Assembly: GCA_963769435.1 (NCBI GenBank)
Contig: CAVYLN010000001.1
Span: 1 to 64,000, forward strand
DNA: 64,000 nucleotides
Reading direction: 5' to 3'
Source: JADKAV01 sp963769435
Lineage (GTDB): Bacteria > Actinomycetota > Actinomycetes > S36-B12 > UBA10799
Shown here: positions 9,443 to 18,292 of the stretch, piece after piece
Layout: each line of letters opens with the position of its first letter
How positions within the stretch are numbered: position 1 is the first letter of the stretch
Position numbers and translations under genes: made by a program
The notes under the pieces: model-generated
Database searches by the model: none
The model's input: only the letters and a program-made list of their open reading frames with translations
What the model was told of the DNA's origin: nothing

Positions 9443-10690
9443 ATGACAACCACGCAGATGCCAGTCGATGCGGGCGAGGTGCGGGCGCTGGCCCCGGACG
9501 ATCCCGTCAGACTGCTTGCGAATTTGCAGGCGGCTGCGGCCGCCCTGTTGGCCGCAGATCCGGCCGAATGGTGTCTGGAAGAGTTGCAGAACGCGATCCC
9601 GGCGTTGCACCGGTTGGCCAACCAGACCGATGCGGTGCAGATGAAGGTGTTGGCGTCGTTCGATGCCCGGGGTGGGGCGCAGATCGCTGGGCACCGGTCC
9701 ACCGGTGACTGGCTGGCCAAGGCCACCGGTCTGTCGCCCAGTCACGCCGGGTGGCAGGTGCACACCGCCCGGGCGCTGCGGGATCACCTGCCGGCGTCTG
9801 CCACGGCGCTGGCCGACGGGGACATCACCGTCGATCACGTGCGGGCGATTCGGGGCGCACGCCGAGAGTTGGGCGACATCTTCGATGTCTGCGAGGAACA
9901 GATCGCCGCATTCGCCCGGACTCATTGCGTGCGTGACTTGCGCGGGTTCCTGGACCTGTTGATCCAGAACTACGCGCCCGACCGCCACGACCAGAAGCTC
10001 GAGAACGACCGGGATCGGCGCCGGGCCGACCTGTCACCAGGGTTGGAGGGCTGGTGGCACCTCAGCGGGTTCCTTGACCCGGCCACCGGTGCGGCTCTGG
10101 CCGCGGCCTTGGAGATCTACGCGGCCCCGACCGGCCCGGATGATGCCCGCAGCGCCGGCAACCGGACCGCCGATGCGCTGGCTGAGATCGCCACCCGTGC
10201 CCTCGACACCGTCGACCGACCCACTGGCCTGGGGCACATCACTTTGACGATGACCCCTGAGCAGTTGACCTCCGGGATGGGCGTGGCATGGCCCACCGGA
10301 ATGCTCGCCTCCCACACCGACATCCGCACCGCATCCTGCTCGGCGAAAGTCACCTATGTGGTGGGGATCCCCGTGGACGGGGTGCACTGGAAACCGCTTG
10401 CCGTGGGGTTCGCCGAAAGATACGCAACCAAGGCACAACGGGCCGCTCTGGCAGTCCGCGACGGGTCCGGGTGTGTGCACCCGGGCTGCACAGTGCCCGC
10501 GCACCGCTGCATCGCCCACCACATCCGGCACTGGGACGCCGGTGGTCCCACCGACCTGTCGAACCTGGTCCTGATTTGCGTGTTTCACCACCGACGCGTC
10601 CACCACGGCCGCCTCTCGATCGTCCGGACTCCTGACGGACGGTGTACCACCACAACCAACCGCGCCCCACCATTGCCCGACCCGGGGTAG
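9443..10690 (+). CDS. DUF222 / HNH-endonuclease domain protein (13E12-like family)
   Basis: A 415-residue protein of a family that occurs in many copies in actinomycete genomes. GGGGAGG five bases upstream selects the ATG at 9443 over the GTG at 9437. The N-terminal 260 residues are the DUF222 helical domain (for example HRLANQTDAVQMKVLASFDARGG in outline). The C-terminal HNH nuclease fold has a CxxxxC pair and the HNH histidine/asparagine set: C-VHPG-C, AHHIRHWDAGG, LSNLVLIC, FHHRRVH. The family is thought to include homing-like or mobile nucleases, but its biological role is not settled. No repeats or target-site duplications were seen around it. Confidence 0.85.
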   Translation: MTTTQMPVDAGEVRALAPDDPVRLLANLQAAAAALLAADPAEWCLEELQNAIPALHRLANQTDAVQMKVLASFDARGGAQIAGHRSTGDWLAKATGLSPSHAGWQVHTARALRDHLPASATALADGDITVDHVRAIRGARRELGDIFDVCEEQIAAFARTHCVRDLRGFLDLLIQNYAPDRHDQKLENDRDRRRADLSPGLEGWWHLSGFLDPATGAALAAALEIYAAPTGPDDARSAGNRTADALAEIATRALDTVDRPTGLGHITLTMTPEQLTSGMGVAWPTGMLASHTDIRTASCSAKVTYVVGIPVDGVHWKPLAVGFAERYATKAQRAALAVRDGSGCVHPGCTVPAHRCIAHHIRHWDAGGPTDLSNLVLICVFHHRRVHHGRLSIVRTPDGRCTTTTNRAPPLPDPG

Positions 10691-10856
10691 AGCGCACAGC
10701 GAGGGACGGGTCACAGGCGAAGCGGTGCGCGGGCCGAAGGCTGCCCCTCTCACCCACGCGACAGCCGCTGTCCTTGAAGGGTCTCGAAGCGCCGACCATG
10801 GGGAGCGCCGAAGAAGGCCGATCGAAAGGGCCATGGTCGCGGCGTCGGCCCGGGCG

Positions 10857-10862
10857 TAGGTT
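10857..10862 (+). promoter_or_regulatory. -10 box of leaderless promoter
   Basis: TAGGTT six bases before the GTG start at 10869, with no Shine-Dalgarno between. Confidence 0.5.
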
Positions 10863-10868
10863 CAGACG

Positions 10869-11357
10869 GTGAAGACCCCACGGATGTTGTTGGCGACAGC
10901 GCTGCTAGTGCTCATTGCCACGCCTGCCTCAAGTCCTGCGATTGCAGCGTCGGACAACACGCCGAAGGTGATCGTGATGGGTGAGGGCGATGAGCCAGTC
11001 GCCGAGTTCACCACGGCGAAATGTCGCAAGTCCCGTGGCAGTTTCACCGCGCTCACCCCGAGGGTAGGTGGGTACCGGATGTTCGTGAGCATCGATGACT
11101 TCAGCGGCTTCCACACCTACGAGCTCGAGCGGGGCAGGAACGCCGACCCATACGTTTCGATCACACTGAACGGTGAGGCTGCGTTCAGCACCTTGTATGT
11201 CCCGCCCTTCCCGGTGCCGGGATACGGACAGGTCAGATTCAGCCGGAAGGGCAAACTCATGGGGGTGGGCTTCCAGCCCATGTTCAACGAAGCCGGCACC
11301 GACGGTGTGGTGTTCGCGGGTGGACTGCAGTGTCGCTACAAGAAGAAGTCCAAATAG
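10869..11357 (+). CDS. Small secreted protein of unknown function
   Basis: A 162-residue protein not recognised as a known family. The GTG start is supported by a leaderless box at 10857. Residues 1-27 form a signal peptide (KTPRM, hydrophobic core, cleavage near AIA-ASD). The mature part is beta-rich with two cysteines (AKCRKSRG and LQCRYKKK) that could pair, and it ends in a basic tail. It meets the next gene tail to tail, with only two bases between the two stop codons, so the transcripts must overlap. The partner is also a small secreted protein with a cysteine pair. Function unknown. Confidence 0.6.
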   Translation: MKTPRMLLATALLVLIATPASSPAIAASDNTPKVIVMGEGDEPVAEFTTAKCRKSRGSFTALTPRVGGYRMFVSIDDFSGFHTYELERGRNADPYVSITLNGEAAFSTLYVPPFPVPGYGQVRFSRKGKLMGVGFQPMFNEAGTDGVVFAGGLQCRYKKKSK

Positions 11358-11359
11358 GC

Positions 11360-11833
11360 CTAGCCAGTCGCTGAGAAGCGGGAGAACCCAGTCCCTCTGT
11401 CTGCATGGCAGCCGTCCCCGAAGGACAGTCCGATATTGCCGCTGGTGCGAGTGGCCTTGCGGTTGACGATGGCCGTGATGAACACACCGATCTGCCGGTC
11501 AACGGTCAACTGGTCGGACTCCGAGAAGTAGACACTGGTCCGCTTCCGGGGGTTGAAGGGATTGGGCCCCTTCTCGACATCCATCCTGCCGACGGTGCCA
11601 CTGATGCGCCCGCTCGGCGTCGCACCGAAGCAGGTGAAGCTCACTCGCTTGAACTTGAAACTCTTGACCCGGAACGGATCGCCCCCGACACGCTGAATCT
11701 TGATGATCACCTTCGAGCCGGGATTGTCCACGATCGTCCCTGTCAGGATGCGGGTCTCAGCGTGTGCCGCCGGCGCGGTGGCCAGCGACGCCAGCATGAC
11801 CGCCCCGATCATGGGCATGGCGTACTTCCTCAT
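11360..11833 (-). CDS. Small secreted protein of unknown function
   Basis: A 157-residue protein. The ATG at 11833 follows a GGAAGGA ribosome site; longer readings upstream are not supported. Residues 1-23 are a signal peptide cleaved near AHA-ETR. The mature part is predicted beta-strand (VDNPGSKVIIKIQRVGG) with two cysteines (FTCFGA and GDGCHAD). I do not recognise a family. It is tail to tail with the secreted protein at 10869-11357. Confidence 0.6.
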   Translation of the reverse strand: MRKYAMPMIGAVMLASLATAPAAHAETRILTGTIVDNPGSKVIIKIQRVGGDPFRVKSFKFKRVSFTCFGATPSGRISGTVGRMDVEKGPNPFNPRKRTSVYFSESDQLTVDRQIGVFITAIVNRKATRTSGNIGLSFGDGCHADRGTGFSRFSATG

Positions 11834-11981
11834 GTCCGTTCCTTCCGCGTTCCGACGGGTGTGGTGCGCCCGCAACATGACGGCGCGCAGGCGACCGTGT
11901 GCGCGAGCGTACGCGGGTCGCCCGGGGAGCGCTCGGTGAGTGCTGCATTTTGTAGCTCCGAAAGCCGGTCTGATTGGCCCG

Positions 11982-12824
11982 TCAACCCGAGGAGAACCCC
12001 GGCGCGTAGTAGTCGTAACATCCCACGGCTCCACCATCGGCGCCGTCGGCGAATGCCGTGAGACGCTCCTCCGCGGTGCCGTGCGCCTGTGGATCGTTCC
12101 AGGGCACCCCTTCCGGGTCGGCCACGGAAACCACCGCATCGGCCGCCTGGTCCGCGGCGTCGCGGCCGAGAAGACCCTGTTCATCGGCCCAAGCGGCCCA
12201 AGCCCCCGCGAAGCAGTCCGCCTGCAATTCGGCCTCGATTGTCAGGGGGAACTGTTCGCTGAGGCCGAGCCGGGCCTGAGCGCCGTGGCCGAACTCGTGG
12301 GCGAGGATGACGGCGTTTGCCATGTCGCCGAACTGTTCGTAGAACGGAAGCATCAGGCCGGGCTCGTCCCAGGCGATGAAGTCGCTGTCGCCCTGGTAGC
12401 AGTACACCGCGTTCTCGGCGCCCACCGGCTCTCCCCCGCACTCCGGGCCTTCCTGCTCCGGGGGGTAGTACGCGATGAACTCGTCCGGTTGCACCCACTC
12501 GATACCGAACTCGTACGGCAGAGTCTCGATCCAGTACTCACTGATCGCGCCGAGAGCGAGATCCATGGAGTCGTCGTAGGCGGCGAAGTCGATTCCCCCA
12601 TCATCACCGGCCTGTGCGGTGAAGGAGAACGACGTGCCGCTGGGTGCGCTCGTGGCAACCTCGCCGGTGCGCTCCCCACTAGGCGGCGCCGAGAAGGATT
12701 CCGACGAACTCGCAACTTCCGTCGGCGAAATGGTGGTGGTCTCACCGCAACCGGCCAGGAGCAGCACGGCGACTGAGAAACAGCCGACTGAAACGACCCG
12801 AAGACGTCTATACCGGCGATTCAT
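11982..12824 (-). CDS. Lipoprotein neutral zinc metallopeptidase (PF04228-like)
   Basis: A 280-residue membrane-anchored peptidase candidate. The N-terminus is a lipoprotein signal with lipobox LLLAGC, so the mature protein is tethered outside the membrane. The zincin motif HEFGH is seen in VILAHEFGHGAQARLG, followed by ELQADCFAG, which supplies a downstream acidic ligand as in the putative neutral zinc metallopeptidase family. Several cysteines could stabilise it outside the cell. The ATG at 12824 is chosen for a TACGGT box six bases upstream. The substrate is unknown. It lies downstream of the epoxide-hydrolase-like gene on the same strand but has its own promoter. Confidence 0.8.
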   Translation of the reverse strand: MNRRYRRLRVVSVGCFSVAVLLLAGCGETTTISPTEVASSSESFSAPPSGERTGEVATSAPSGTSFSFTAQAGDDGGIDFAAYDDSMDLALGAISEYWIETLPYEFGIEWVQPDEFIAYYPPEQEGPECGGEPVGAENAVYCYQGDSDFIAWDEPGLMLPFYEQFGDMANAVILAHEFGHGAQARLGLSEQFPLTIEAELQADCFAGAWAAWADEQGLLGRDAADQAADAVVSVADPEGVPWNDPQAHGTAEERLTAFADGADGGAVGCYDYYAPGFSSG

Positions 12825-12830
12825 CCCCGA

Positions 12831-12836
12831 ACCGTA
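12831..12836 (-). promoter_or_regulatory. -10 box of leaderless promoter for the zinc peptidase
   Basis: TACGGT on the reverse strand, six bases before the ATG at 12824; no Shine-Dalgarno. Confidence 0.5.
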
Positions 12837-12884
12837 CACGCGCACTCGAAGTCAGCGCGTCATCCGAACGGCCGGCCAATCCGG

Positions 12885-13764
12885 TCATCCGACGACAACG
12901 GGAAGCATGCGCGCGGGCCGTCTGCTCGGGGAACTCCTCGTGAACGAAGAGTTTGCCGCCGTCGATGACGTGCAAGCGCGCCTGGCCGCTGAAGCCCGAC
13001 ATCATCTCCTTGGTCCAATCCAGCGGGAAGAAGGGGTCGTCTTCGCCCCAGATGAGCTGGACCGGCGCGGTCATCCGCGCGTGCACCGCACCAAGACCCT
13101 TCAAGGCGCCGAGATCGAAGTTGCGCGCGAATTCCCCCGTGGCCCATTGCCGGTCCGGGTCGTTCTCGAGCGGGGTCAGGAAGAACTCGGCGAACTCCCC
13201 GTCGATCAGCGAACGGTCGCGGAAGGCGTCCCCGAGGATGAATTTGTTCCTGCGAAGTCGGGGCCGGTTCACCAATCCGGCCAAGACCTTCTCGAACCCC
13301 GGCAGGTACCTGATGGCCAGGAACGACGAGAAGCGCCAATGCGCACCCTGCGGCTGTTCGGTGTCCACCAAAGCCCACGAGCGAACCCGCGGGTCATCGG
13401 CGAGGGCGTACCTCGCAATCATCCCTCCACTGTCGTGACCCACGACCGCCACGTCTGAGAGTTCGAGTTCGTCCACCACCCGGCGAACCGCTTCGGCGTG
13501 CGCCTCGATGCTGATGTGGACCGACCTGTCGAACCGGCTGTCCCCAGCGCCCACCAGGTCCAGAACGTGACACTTCATGTGTGGCGATAGATGCGGGAGC
13601 AGGCCCCGGTAGGTGGCCCCACTGGCCGGCCAGCCATGCACGAACAGCACATCGGGTCCCGTTCCGACCGTGCGGTAGGCGACTTCTCCGTTGCCCACGT
13701 CGATCCACCGCTCGGGAGCATCACGGAACAACGCGGTCGCTTCGGATCTGGTCAGGGTTGTCAC
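12885..13764 (-). CDS. Alpha/beta hydrolase, epoxide hydrolase / haloalkane dehalogenase-like
   Basis: About 292 residues. The start is GTG at 13764. The oxyanion motif FVHGWPASG and the nucleophile elbow VVGHDSGGMIA, with Asp as nucleophile, place it in the epoxide hydrolase / dehalogenase group; the acid follows in WGEDDPFFP. At the place of the catalytic histidine (family GHF) the sequence reads IDGGKLFVHEEFPE, so the canonical His is a Lys. Near the end, an extra base in the GC-repeat around 12907-12914 throws the frame into the next gene; removing it gives the natural ending RAMLPVVVG and a stop at 12885. Read without repair, the frame continues to 12808. Activity is uncertain. Confidence 0.75.
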
Positions 13765-13908
13765 GGCTCGGACCTCATCTCGTGATGATTCGCAGGGATT
13801 CCGTTGCAGATACTTCCCGCAGAGATCCGTGGTCGCAATGACCTGTCCGGGTAAGTGCCCGGTCACGATTCAGCACTTACGCTGGGGAGATGGCGCCAGC
13901 GAGTACGA

Positions 13909-14742
13909 GTGTCTGAGACCGATCGCACGGCCGGGCTCTTCCCCGCCCTGCTCAAGCACTGGCGCGGCAAGAGTGGACTCAGCCAACTCGACCTTGCCCT
14001 TGCAGCTGACGTGTCGAGCCGCCACATCAGTTTCCTCGAGACCGGCCGATCGAGCCCGAGCGCGGAGATGGTACTGCGCCTGGCAGCAACCCTGGACGTT
14101 CCTCTGCGGCACAGGAACGCCATGCTTCGAGCCGCCGGACATGCGGCCATCTACCCCGAGCCCGCCCCCGGCGACCCTCTGCCGCCGCAGGTGCAGTCGG
14201 CGATCGATCTGCTCAAGACCCACCATGAACCCTTCCCCCTGATCGTGATGGACCGGAGCTACAACGTCGTCGACGCGAACAACGGCGCCTCGGGCCTGTT
14301 GGCCTCTCTGCTGCCCCCGGACGAGAACATCGCTGTCGAGGGGCTGAACCTGGCGCGCTTCACTTTCGCCCCGCACGGTGGGTCCGAGGTGATCGAGAAC
14401 TTCAGCGAGGTCGGACGCGAACTGCTGTGGCGGATGCAGCGAGAGGTGCTCGCCGAGCCGGATCAGGGGCCTCTACGAGAGTTGCTCGACGAGGTGTTGA
14501 GCATGGATACGATCGCGGCGGACTGGCGGCAGTCCGACCCCACCGCACCCTCCGAACCCTCGGTTGAGATTCGTTTGCGGGTGGCGCAGCAGACCTGGTC
14601 GTTCACGCTGCTGATCACGGCAATGCAGGCCCCCCTGACAGTCGCGCTCGACGAACTGCGGGTGGAGATGTGGTTCCCATCCGATGAGGTCACAGCTGAA
14701 GGCTGTCGTGCGCTCGCGCACGGCCCCGAAGCCCCGCGATAG
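13909..14742 (+). CDS. XRE-family regulator with MmyB-like ligand-binding domain
   Basis: About 277 residues from the GTG at 13909. The N-terminal Cro/C1 helix-turn-helix (roughly residues 12-70) contains SGLSQLDLALAADVSSRHIS and FLETGRSSPSAEMVLRLA. The rest is the MmyB-like PAS-type domain seen in many actinomycete regulators, with FPLIVMDRSYNVVDANNGA. It is divergent from the epoxide-hydrolase-like gene, a common arrangement for such regulators and a target they often control (inference). TACGCT six bases before an ATG at 13890 would make a leaderless eight-codon reading frame whose TGA overlaps the chosen start; the gene might be translated by coupling, or the true start might be blurred by an indel. 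Confidence 0.85.
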   Translation: MSETDRTAGLFPALLKHWRGKSGLSQLDLALAADVSSRHISFLETGRSSPSAEMVLRLAATLDVPLRHRNAMLRAAGHAAIYPEPAPGDPLPPQVQSAIDLLKTHHEPFPLIVMDRSYNVVDANNGASGLLASLLPPDENIAVEGLNLARFTFAPHGGSEVIENFSEVGRELLWRMQREVLAEPDQGPLRELLDEVLSMDTIAADWRQSDPTAPSEPSVEIRLRVAQQTWSFTLLITAMQAPLTVALDELRVEMWFPSDEVTAEGCRALAHGPEAPR

Positions 14743-14772
14743 GGGCACCGATCGCCTTGCCCCCCAACGGTC

Positions 14773-14850
14773 CGAGGTTGGAGGTTGTGCACCAGGTTGG
14801 AGAAGCCACGCGTGGGTTCTCCAACCTCGTGAACGTTCTCCAACGTCGCG
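14773..14850. repeat. 78-base palindromic repeat, copy A
   Basis: About 94 percent identical (5 mismatches in 78) to the copy at 15388-15465. It contains AGGTTGGAG-type units in direct then inverted order around a central ACGCGT, so either strand can fold into a long imperfect hairpin. It lies after the MmyB-type regulator gene and before the YqeY-like gene. Confidence 0.8.
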
Positions 14851-14982
14851 GCACCGGGGACAGCACCGACGATCCGAGCCGCATGTTCGAGGCGGGTCGC
14901 TGGGCAGATTCCCACTCATCCGGCACACTCCTGACTGTATGGACAGTCCGGCAGCAGCCTGCGTCTCGAACTGGCCGCCGCG

Positions 14983-15312
14983 ATGCGTATGCGCGACATC
15001 CAAGTGGTGGCCGCACTTCGATCGGCACTGTCCGCTCTTGCCAATGCGGAAGCCGTCGCCGGATCATCCGAAACGGATACCACCGCGGTCGGATCGGTCC
15101 ATTTCGCCGGCGCCGAGTCCGGGCTGGGCGCCGCGGAGATTGAGCGCCTGTCGCTGACCGAGGAGCAGGAACTCACGATCCTGAGCCGCGAGGTGGCGGA
15201 GTTGTCGGCCCACGTCGAACGCTTGCGTCGCCTGTGCCGTTTCGACGAGGCGGATGCCACCCAGCGTGCACTCGAGGTACTGACCCGGGTCATTGACCCG
15301 GACGAGACGTAG
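14983..15312 (+). CDS. GatB/YqeY-like protein, N-terminus uncertain
   Basis: A 109-residue frame resembling the YqeY family (tRNA amidotransferase-like helical domain). VVAALRSALSALANAEAV matches the family's first conserved block, and ELSAHVERLRRLCRFDEADA the helical hairpin near the end. Usual members are about 150 residues and begin some 15-20 residues earlier; here that part (SLRLELAAAMRMRD) is open but lacks a start codon in frame. An ATG at 14939 in another frame could be the true start if one base is wrong there. The gene lies between two copies of a 78-base palindromic repeat. Function in the cell is unclear even for the family. Confidence 0.6.
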   Translation: MRMRDIQVVAALRSALSALANAEAVAGSSETDTTAVGSVHFAGAESGLGAAEIERLSLTEEQELTILSREVAELSAHVERLRRLCRFDEADATQRALEVLTRVIDPDET

Positions 15313-15387
15313 TCCAGCAACCGTCGTGGGGGCCCGAGCTGAACTCAGAGCCGGGATCGAATACATGAACCCAGGTTCGCCCTGAAG

Positions 15388-15465
15388 CGAGGTTGGAGGT
15401 TGTGCACGAGGTTGGAGAAGCCACGCGTGTGTTCGCCAACCTCGTGGACGTTCTCCAACCTCGCG
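15388..15465. repeat. 78-base palindromic repeat, copy B
   Basis: Second copy of the repeat at 14773-14850, same orientation. Its halves are imperfect reverse complements (the AGGTTGGAGAA units pair with TTCTCCAACCT units). It sits about 85 bases upstream of the furA promoter, so it may also end transcription from the YqeY-like gene. Confidence 0.8.
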
Positions 15466-15549
15466 TCGACAGAAGGGGCGCAGGATTGGTCGGCGACAAG
15501 CGATAACAGACATGTTGTCCAACTCTGTACGCGGTCCAGAATTGTGGTG

Positions 15550-15555
15550 TAGCGT
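15550..15555 (+). promoter_or_regulatory. -10 box of leaderless furA promoter
   Basis: TAGCGT seven bases before the furA ATG at 15563. The AT-richer stretch just upstream (about 15505-15548) is the natural place for an autoregulatory Fur site; no canonical Fur box can be asserted by eye. Confidence 0.5.
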
Positions 15556-15562
15556 AGCGGCC

Positions 15563-16019
15563 ATGCCAGATCCCGCGTCCTTGCTGCGAGAGCACGGGCT
15601 GCAGGTCACGGCGCAGCGCTTGGCCGTCCTGCGCGCGGTGGCGGCCCAGCCGCACGTGACGGCGGACGGCGTCGCCGAGACGGCCCGGGGCGAGATCGGC
15701 GCCATCTCCCGCCAGTCGGTGTACGACGCCCTGACCGTCCTGGTCGAGAAGGGACTGATCAGGCGCATCCAGCCGATCGGTTCCCCGGCCCGCTATGAGA
15801 ACCGCGTCGGCGACAACCATCACCACCTTGTCTGCCGAACCTGCGGAAACCTCGCAGATGTCGATTGCGCCGTCGACTACACGCCCTGTCTGACCCCCAG
15901 CGACAACCAGGGGTACGAAGTCGACGAGGCGGAGGTCATCTACTGGGGCCGTTGTCCCGACGTGCACCGCAGACTCCCCTGCTACACAACGAACCACCAC
16001 CGCCAGAAACGCACACTAG
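15563..16019 (+). CDS. furA: Fur-family metalloregulator, FurA type (one +1 break)
   Basis: About 151 residues when repaired. The N-terminal winged helix has GLQVTAQRLAVLRAV and SRQSVYDALTVL. The metal-binding C-terminal domain has NHHHLVCRTCGNLADVDC with the His cluster and CxxC. Near 15962 an extra base (GACGTGCACC) shifts the frame; without it the protein continues CPDCTADSPATQRTTT and stops at 16019, giving the second Cys pair expected of a structural zinc site. The stop lies nine bases before the katG start, so the two form an operon as in mycobacteria and Streptomyces, where FurA represses itself and katG and responds to peroxide or iron. That regulation is known for the family and inferred here. 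Confidence 0.85.
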
Positions 16020-16028
16020 GAGGAAACC

Positions 16029-18216
16029 TTGTCAGAACCGACCATGGACAGCGAAGGCCAGTGCCCGGTCATCCACCACCGGCCCACCGCACGCACCAAC
16101 CGGGAGTGGTGGCCGGAGGCCATCGACATCAGTTCGCTGCAGGCCAACCCGCGCGAACTCGATCCGATGGGCGAGGACTTCGACTACGCCGAAGCCTTCA
16201 AGAGCCTCGACTACGACGCGCTCAAGCAGGATCTGCGCCAACTCATGACGGACTCACAGGATTGGTGGCCCGCGGATTACGGTCACTACGGTCCGTTGTT
16301 CATCCGGATGTCGTGGCACGCCGCCGGAACCTACCGGATCAGCGATGGCCGCGGGGGCGCCGGCGCCGGTGAGCAGCGCTTCGCGCCGCTGAACAGTTGG
16401 CCGGACAACACGAACCTCGACAAGGCTCGCCGACTGCTGTGGCCGATCAAGAAGAAGTACGGCAAGAAGATCTCATGGGCCGACCTGCTGGTCCTCGCGG
16501 GCAACGTGGCCATGGAATCGATGGGCTTCGAGACATTCGGTTTCGCGGGTGGCCGCGAGGACGTCTGGCAACCGGAGGAGGTCAACTGGGGCAACGAGGA
16601 CGAGTGGCTCGGCGACGAGCGTTACAGCGGTGACCGCGAACTGTCCAACCCCCTGGCCGCCGTTCAGATGGGGCTCATCTACGTCAACCCGGAAGGACCC
16701 AACGGGAACCCCAGCGCACTGGCCGCTGCCCGAGACATCCGCGAGACCTTCGCACGTATGGCGATGAACGACGAAGAGACCGTCGCGCTGATCGCCGGTG
16801 GTCACACGTTCGGCAAGACCCACGGCGCTGCCGTGCCCGAGGGCCACATCGGTCCTGAGCCGGAGGCCGCACCCCTGCAGGAGATGGGCCTCGGCTGGAG
16901 CAACAGCTACGGAACCGGTAGTGGTGACGACACCATCACCAGCGGTCTGGAAGGTGCGTGGACACCGACGCCGATCACATGGGACAACAGCTACTTCGAG
17001 ACCTTGTTCGGCTACGAGTGGGACCTCGAGAAGAGCCCCGCGGGTGCGTGGCAGTGGGTGCCGACCGACCCGGCGGCGTCCACGACTGTTCCGGACCCGC
17101 ACGACCCGAGCAAGACCCATGCCCCGGTGATGCTCACCACCGACCTGGCACTGCGCATGGACCCGATCTACGAGCCCATCTCGCGCCGATTCCTGGAGAA
17201 CCCGCAGGAGTTCGCCGACGCGTTCGCCCGGGCGTGGTTCAAACTGCTGCACCGTGACATGGGCCCGGTGTCCCGCTACCTGGGGCCGGAGGTCCCGTCC
17301 GAGACGCTCATCTGGCAGGACCCCGTCCCGCCGGTGAGTGGCGAACTGATCGACGACGCTGACATCGCCTCCCTGAAGGCCACCATCCTGGACTCGGAAC
17401 TGTCCGTCTCCCAGTTGGTGTCCGCAGCCTGGGCATCGGCATCGACGTTCCGCAACAGCGACAAGCGAGGCGGTGCCAACGGAGCCCGCGTGCGACTGGC
17501 GCCGCAGATCGAGTGGGACGCCAACAACCCGGCGTCGCTGTCCCAGGTTCTACGCGTCCTGGAAGGTGTCCAGCAGGACTTCAACAGCGGGACCAAGCAG
17601 GTCTCGCTCGCGGACCTGATCGTGCTGGGCGGATGCGCGGCGGTGGAGCAGGCCGCACGCAACGCCGGGGTGGACATCCAGGTGCCGTTCACGCCTGGTC
17701 GCACCGATGCGTCCCAGGAGCAGACCGACGTGGAATCCTTCGCCGTGCTCGAGCCGACGGTCGACGGTTTCCGCAACTACGTCGGGAAGGGCCTCAACGG
17801 CCCGGCGGAGCATCATTTCGTCGACAAGGCCCAGTTGCTGACTCTGACGGCGCCGGAGATGACTGTCCTGGTCGCAGGGATGCGGGTGCTGAACGCGAAC
17901 TACAACGGATCCTCGCTCGGCGTTCTTCACGGACAAGCAGGACACGTTGAGCACCGACTTCTTCGTGAACCTGCTGGACATGGACACGCGGTGGGAGCCC
18001 ACCAGCGAGGAGGCCGACACCTACGAGGGCAAGGACCGCGCGACAGGTGAACCGAAATGGACCGCCAGCCGCATCGACCTCGTCTTCGGTGCCAACTCCC
18101 AGTTGCGGGCGCTCTGCGAGGTCTACGCAGCCGACGACGCACAGGAGAAGTTCGTGCGGGACTTCGTGGCCGCATGGGACAAGGTCATGATGCTGGACCG
18201 GTTCGAACTGGCGTGA
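16029..18216 (+). CDS. katG: Catalase-peroxidase KatG (one +1 break)
   Basis: About 728 residues, the normal KatG length. It removes hydrogen peroxide by catalase and peroxidase activity, with heme as cofactor. The distal site MSWHAAGTYR has Trp96 and His97; the other partners of the Met-Tyr-Trp adduct are in QMGLIYVNPEG and MAMNDEE. The proximal heme ligand His259 is in IAGGHTFGKTHG. The TTG start is supported by AGGAGG five bases upstream, just after the furA stop. An extra T near 17923 (GTTCTTC) breaks the frame; the C-terminal 90 residues (STDFFVNLLDM... MMLDRFELA) continue in another frame to 18216. A hairpin terminator follows. Confidence 0.93.
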
Positions 18217-18223
18217 ACCTCCG

Positions 18224-18263
18224 ACGGTGCACCGTGTGGGCTTCGGCTCGCACGGTGCATCGT
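18224..18263. terminator. Hairpin terminator after katG
   Basis: A 15-base inverted repeat with two G-T pairs (ACGGTGCACCGTGTG / CGCACGGTGCATCGT) and a 10-base loop, starting 7 bases after the katG stop and followed by TGTTTC. It lies between convergent katG and the acyltransferase gene. Confidence 0.65.
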
Positions 18264-18292
18264 TGTTTCAACCGGCCGGGATGGCCCGCGGG

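Noticed and set aside
9264..10860. DUF222/HNH gene as part of a mobile element
   Set aside because: No terminal repeats, target duplications, integrase or intron structure were seen around it.
14690..15770. Several overlapping frames containing variants of GWRTHAWLLQP around 14770-15470
   Set aside because: They are readings of the palindromic repeats in different frames and strands, not proteins.
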